Shown here in pieces: positions 16,333-17,292 of a DNA stretch of 17,292 bases; position 1 is the stretch's first letter, and each line of letters begins with the position of its first letter. The notes beneath the pieces are model-generated. The model worked only from the letters and a program-made list of their open reading frames with translations, was not told where the DNA came from and ran no database searches. The position numbers and the translations under genes were made by a program. The stretch is from DATNBT01 sp964579765. Its GTDB lineage: Bacteria > Acidobacteriota > Vicinamibacteria > Vicinamibacterales > CAVVIG01. Location: assembly GCA_964579765.1 (NCBI GenBank), contig CAZOIK010000210.1, positions 1 through 17,292 on the forward strand, written 5' to 3'.

Positions 16333-17292
16333 TCAGTACTCCTTGAAAGTCGAGCGTCGATTGTACCACTTTGCGCGCACGAGCCGCCACGCCAGCCCGA
16401 CCTCGACGGTCTTTGCCAGCGACCATTTGAGCGTGGCATAGGGCTGCGTGCCGGCGACCAGTCGCGCCATCACCTCGCGAACGCCCAGACTCTCGGCGAG
16501 CGCCTCGCCCAGCAGATCGATGAATCCCGGCTGGAAGAACGCCGCCTTGTAGCGCGCCGCTCGAACGAGTTCCGCGCCAATCTCGTCCTGCACGCGCTCC
16601 TGGTAGCGCCGCTCGGGCTCCGCATCGGCGGAGGCGAGCGCGCGCGCGGCCCAGTCGCCCGAGAGCAGCGCAAAGTAGATGCCTTCGCGCGTGATCGGGT
16701 CCACCAGGCCGGCAGCATCGCCGGCCAGACACCATCCGGGTCCGGAGGTCGTCAGCGACGCCAACCGTTCGGCGCGGAGCGACGGAATCGGCCAGGAATA
16801 CGGCACGAGCGAGCCCGAGTCGAGGCCGTTCCGCCGGATCCACTCCAGCGCCGTCGCACGCAGGGCCCCGACCGGAACGCCCGCGTCGGCCTGCGTGCAG
16901 ATGCCGACGGCGAGATGACCGGGCCGAGGAAACGACCAGATGTACCCCGGCGGATCCGCGAGCAACTCGAGCACGATTTCGTCGCTCGACGCGCCGCGCA
17001 CGAAGTAGCCGGTGGCCGTCGAGAGGTCGGCGCGATCGAAGGCGCGCGCGAGACGTCGTCGGACGAGGCTGTTCGCGCCGTCCGCGCCGATCAGCAGGCG
17101 CGCGCGGATAGGTCCGGTGCGCGTCGCGACCGTGAACCCGTCGCGATCGCGCGAGATGTCCGTCGCGCGGGCGCGGACGAGGCAGGCGCCGGCTGCCTCG
17201 GCCGCTGACAGCAGGGCGCCGTCGAAGTCGGCCCGCCCGCACACTTCGAGATCGCACTCGCCGAGCGGAACGACGGTCGAGCGGCTCCGCGC
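16333..17292 (-). CDS. Geranylgeranyl-reductase-like FAD-dependent oxidoreductase, 5' end missing
   Basis: The last 319 residues of a flavoprotein of the geranylgeranyl reductase / PHBH superfamily are present. The N-terminal FAD-binding GxGxxG fold lies beyond the right edge. What remains begins near LEVCGRADFDGALLSAA, then shows the second dinucleotide motif (ARLLIGADGANSLVRRRL) and the GD motif that contacts the FAD ribityl chain (GWCLAGDAAGLVDPITREGIYFAL), both typical of the family. Members reduce isoprenoid chains, for example on menaquinone or lipids, but this group also contains halogenase- and hydroxylase-like enzymes. The exact substrate is not readable. The C-terminus ends STFKEY, whose codons also hold the tatA ribosome site. 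The frame stays open to 17292. Confidence 0.82.
   Translation of the reverse strand, partial: ARSRSTVVPLGECDLEVCGRADFDGALLSAAEAAGACLVRARATDISRDRDGFTVATRTGPIRARLLIGADGANSLVRRRLARAFDRADLSTATGYFVRGASSDEIVLELLADPPGYIWSFPRPGHLAVGICTQADAGVPVGALRATALEWIRRNGLDSGSLVPYSWPIPSLRAERLASLTTSGPGWCLAGDAAGLVDPITREGIYFALLSGDWAARALASADAEPERRYQERVQDEIGAELVRAARYKAAFFQPGFIDLLGEALAESLGVREVMARLVAGTQPYATLKWSLAKTVEVGLAWRLVRAKWYNRRSTFKEY

Overview
This window comes from a high-GC bacterial chromosome. It is probably a member of the Acidobacteriota close to the Vicinamibacteria. That placement is an inference from the gene families seen: a long plant/cyanobacterial-type IspH, a MacA-like adaptor with a glycine-rich insert, and a short palindrome whose translation reads RLKADTT. 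I ran no phylogeny. All DNA is densely coding. The longest gap is 138 bases, and I see no rRNA, tRNA, CRISPR array, insertion sequence or prophage.

Left block (about 1-7481), all on the minus strand. In transcription order it holds an ECF sigma factor, its zinc-type anti-sigma factor (ATGA overlap), ispH (TTG start), a small secreted Spy/CpxP-like LTxxQ protein, a TolC-family outer-membrane channel, a MacA-like periplasmic adaptor, a MacB-type ABC ATPase and the first codons of its FtsX/MacB-type permease, which is cut by the window edge. The last four genes make a complete tripartite efflux or envelope-export machine. The sigma/anti-sigma pair and the LTxxQ protein suggest envelope-stress control, with IspH sitting inside the run.

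Middle block (7620-12215), plus strand. ATP-type PEP carboxykinase (pckA) overlaps gatB by four bases (GTGA). It is followed closely by ftsE and ftsX, which overlap by one base. A 138-base divergent promoter region separates pckA from the sigma gene.

Right block (12216-17292). A well-formed sigma-70-like promoter precedes an unrecognised 94-residue protein. A MOFRL-family glycerate 2-kinase follows; its only sensible start is CTG, overlapping the previous stop codon. A short palindromic REP-like element lies before rnr (RNase R). rnr ends directly against the stop codon of tatA, which comes from the opposite strand. tatA lies immediately downstream of a geranylgeranyl-reductase-like FAD oxidoreductase that runs off the right edge.

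Most of the content is housekeeping. The points most worth a second look are: the sigma/anti-sigma/LTxxQ/efflux arrangement; the missing Q-loop glutamine in the MacB-type ATPase; the LTxxQ-like insert in the MacA adaptor; the non-canonical start of the glycerate kinase and its coupling to an unknown small protein; and the single in-frame TGA between the anti-sigma gene and ispH.
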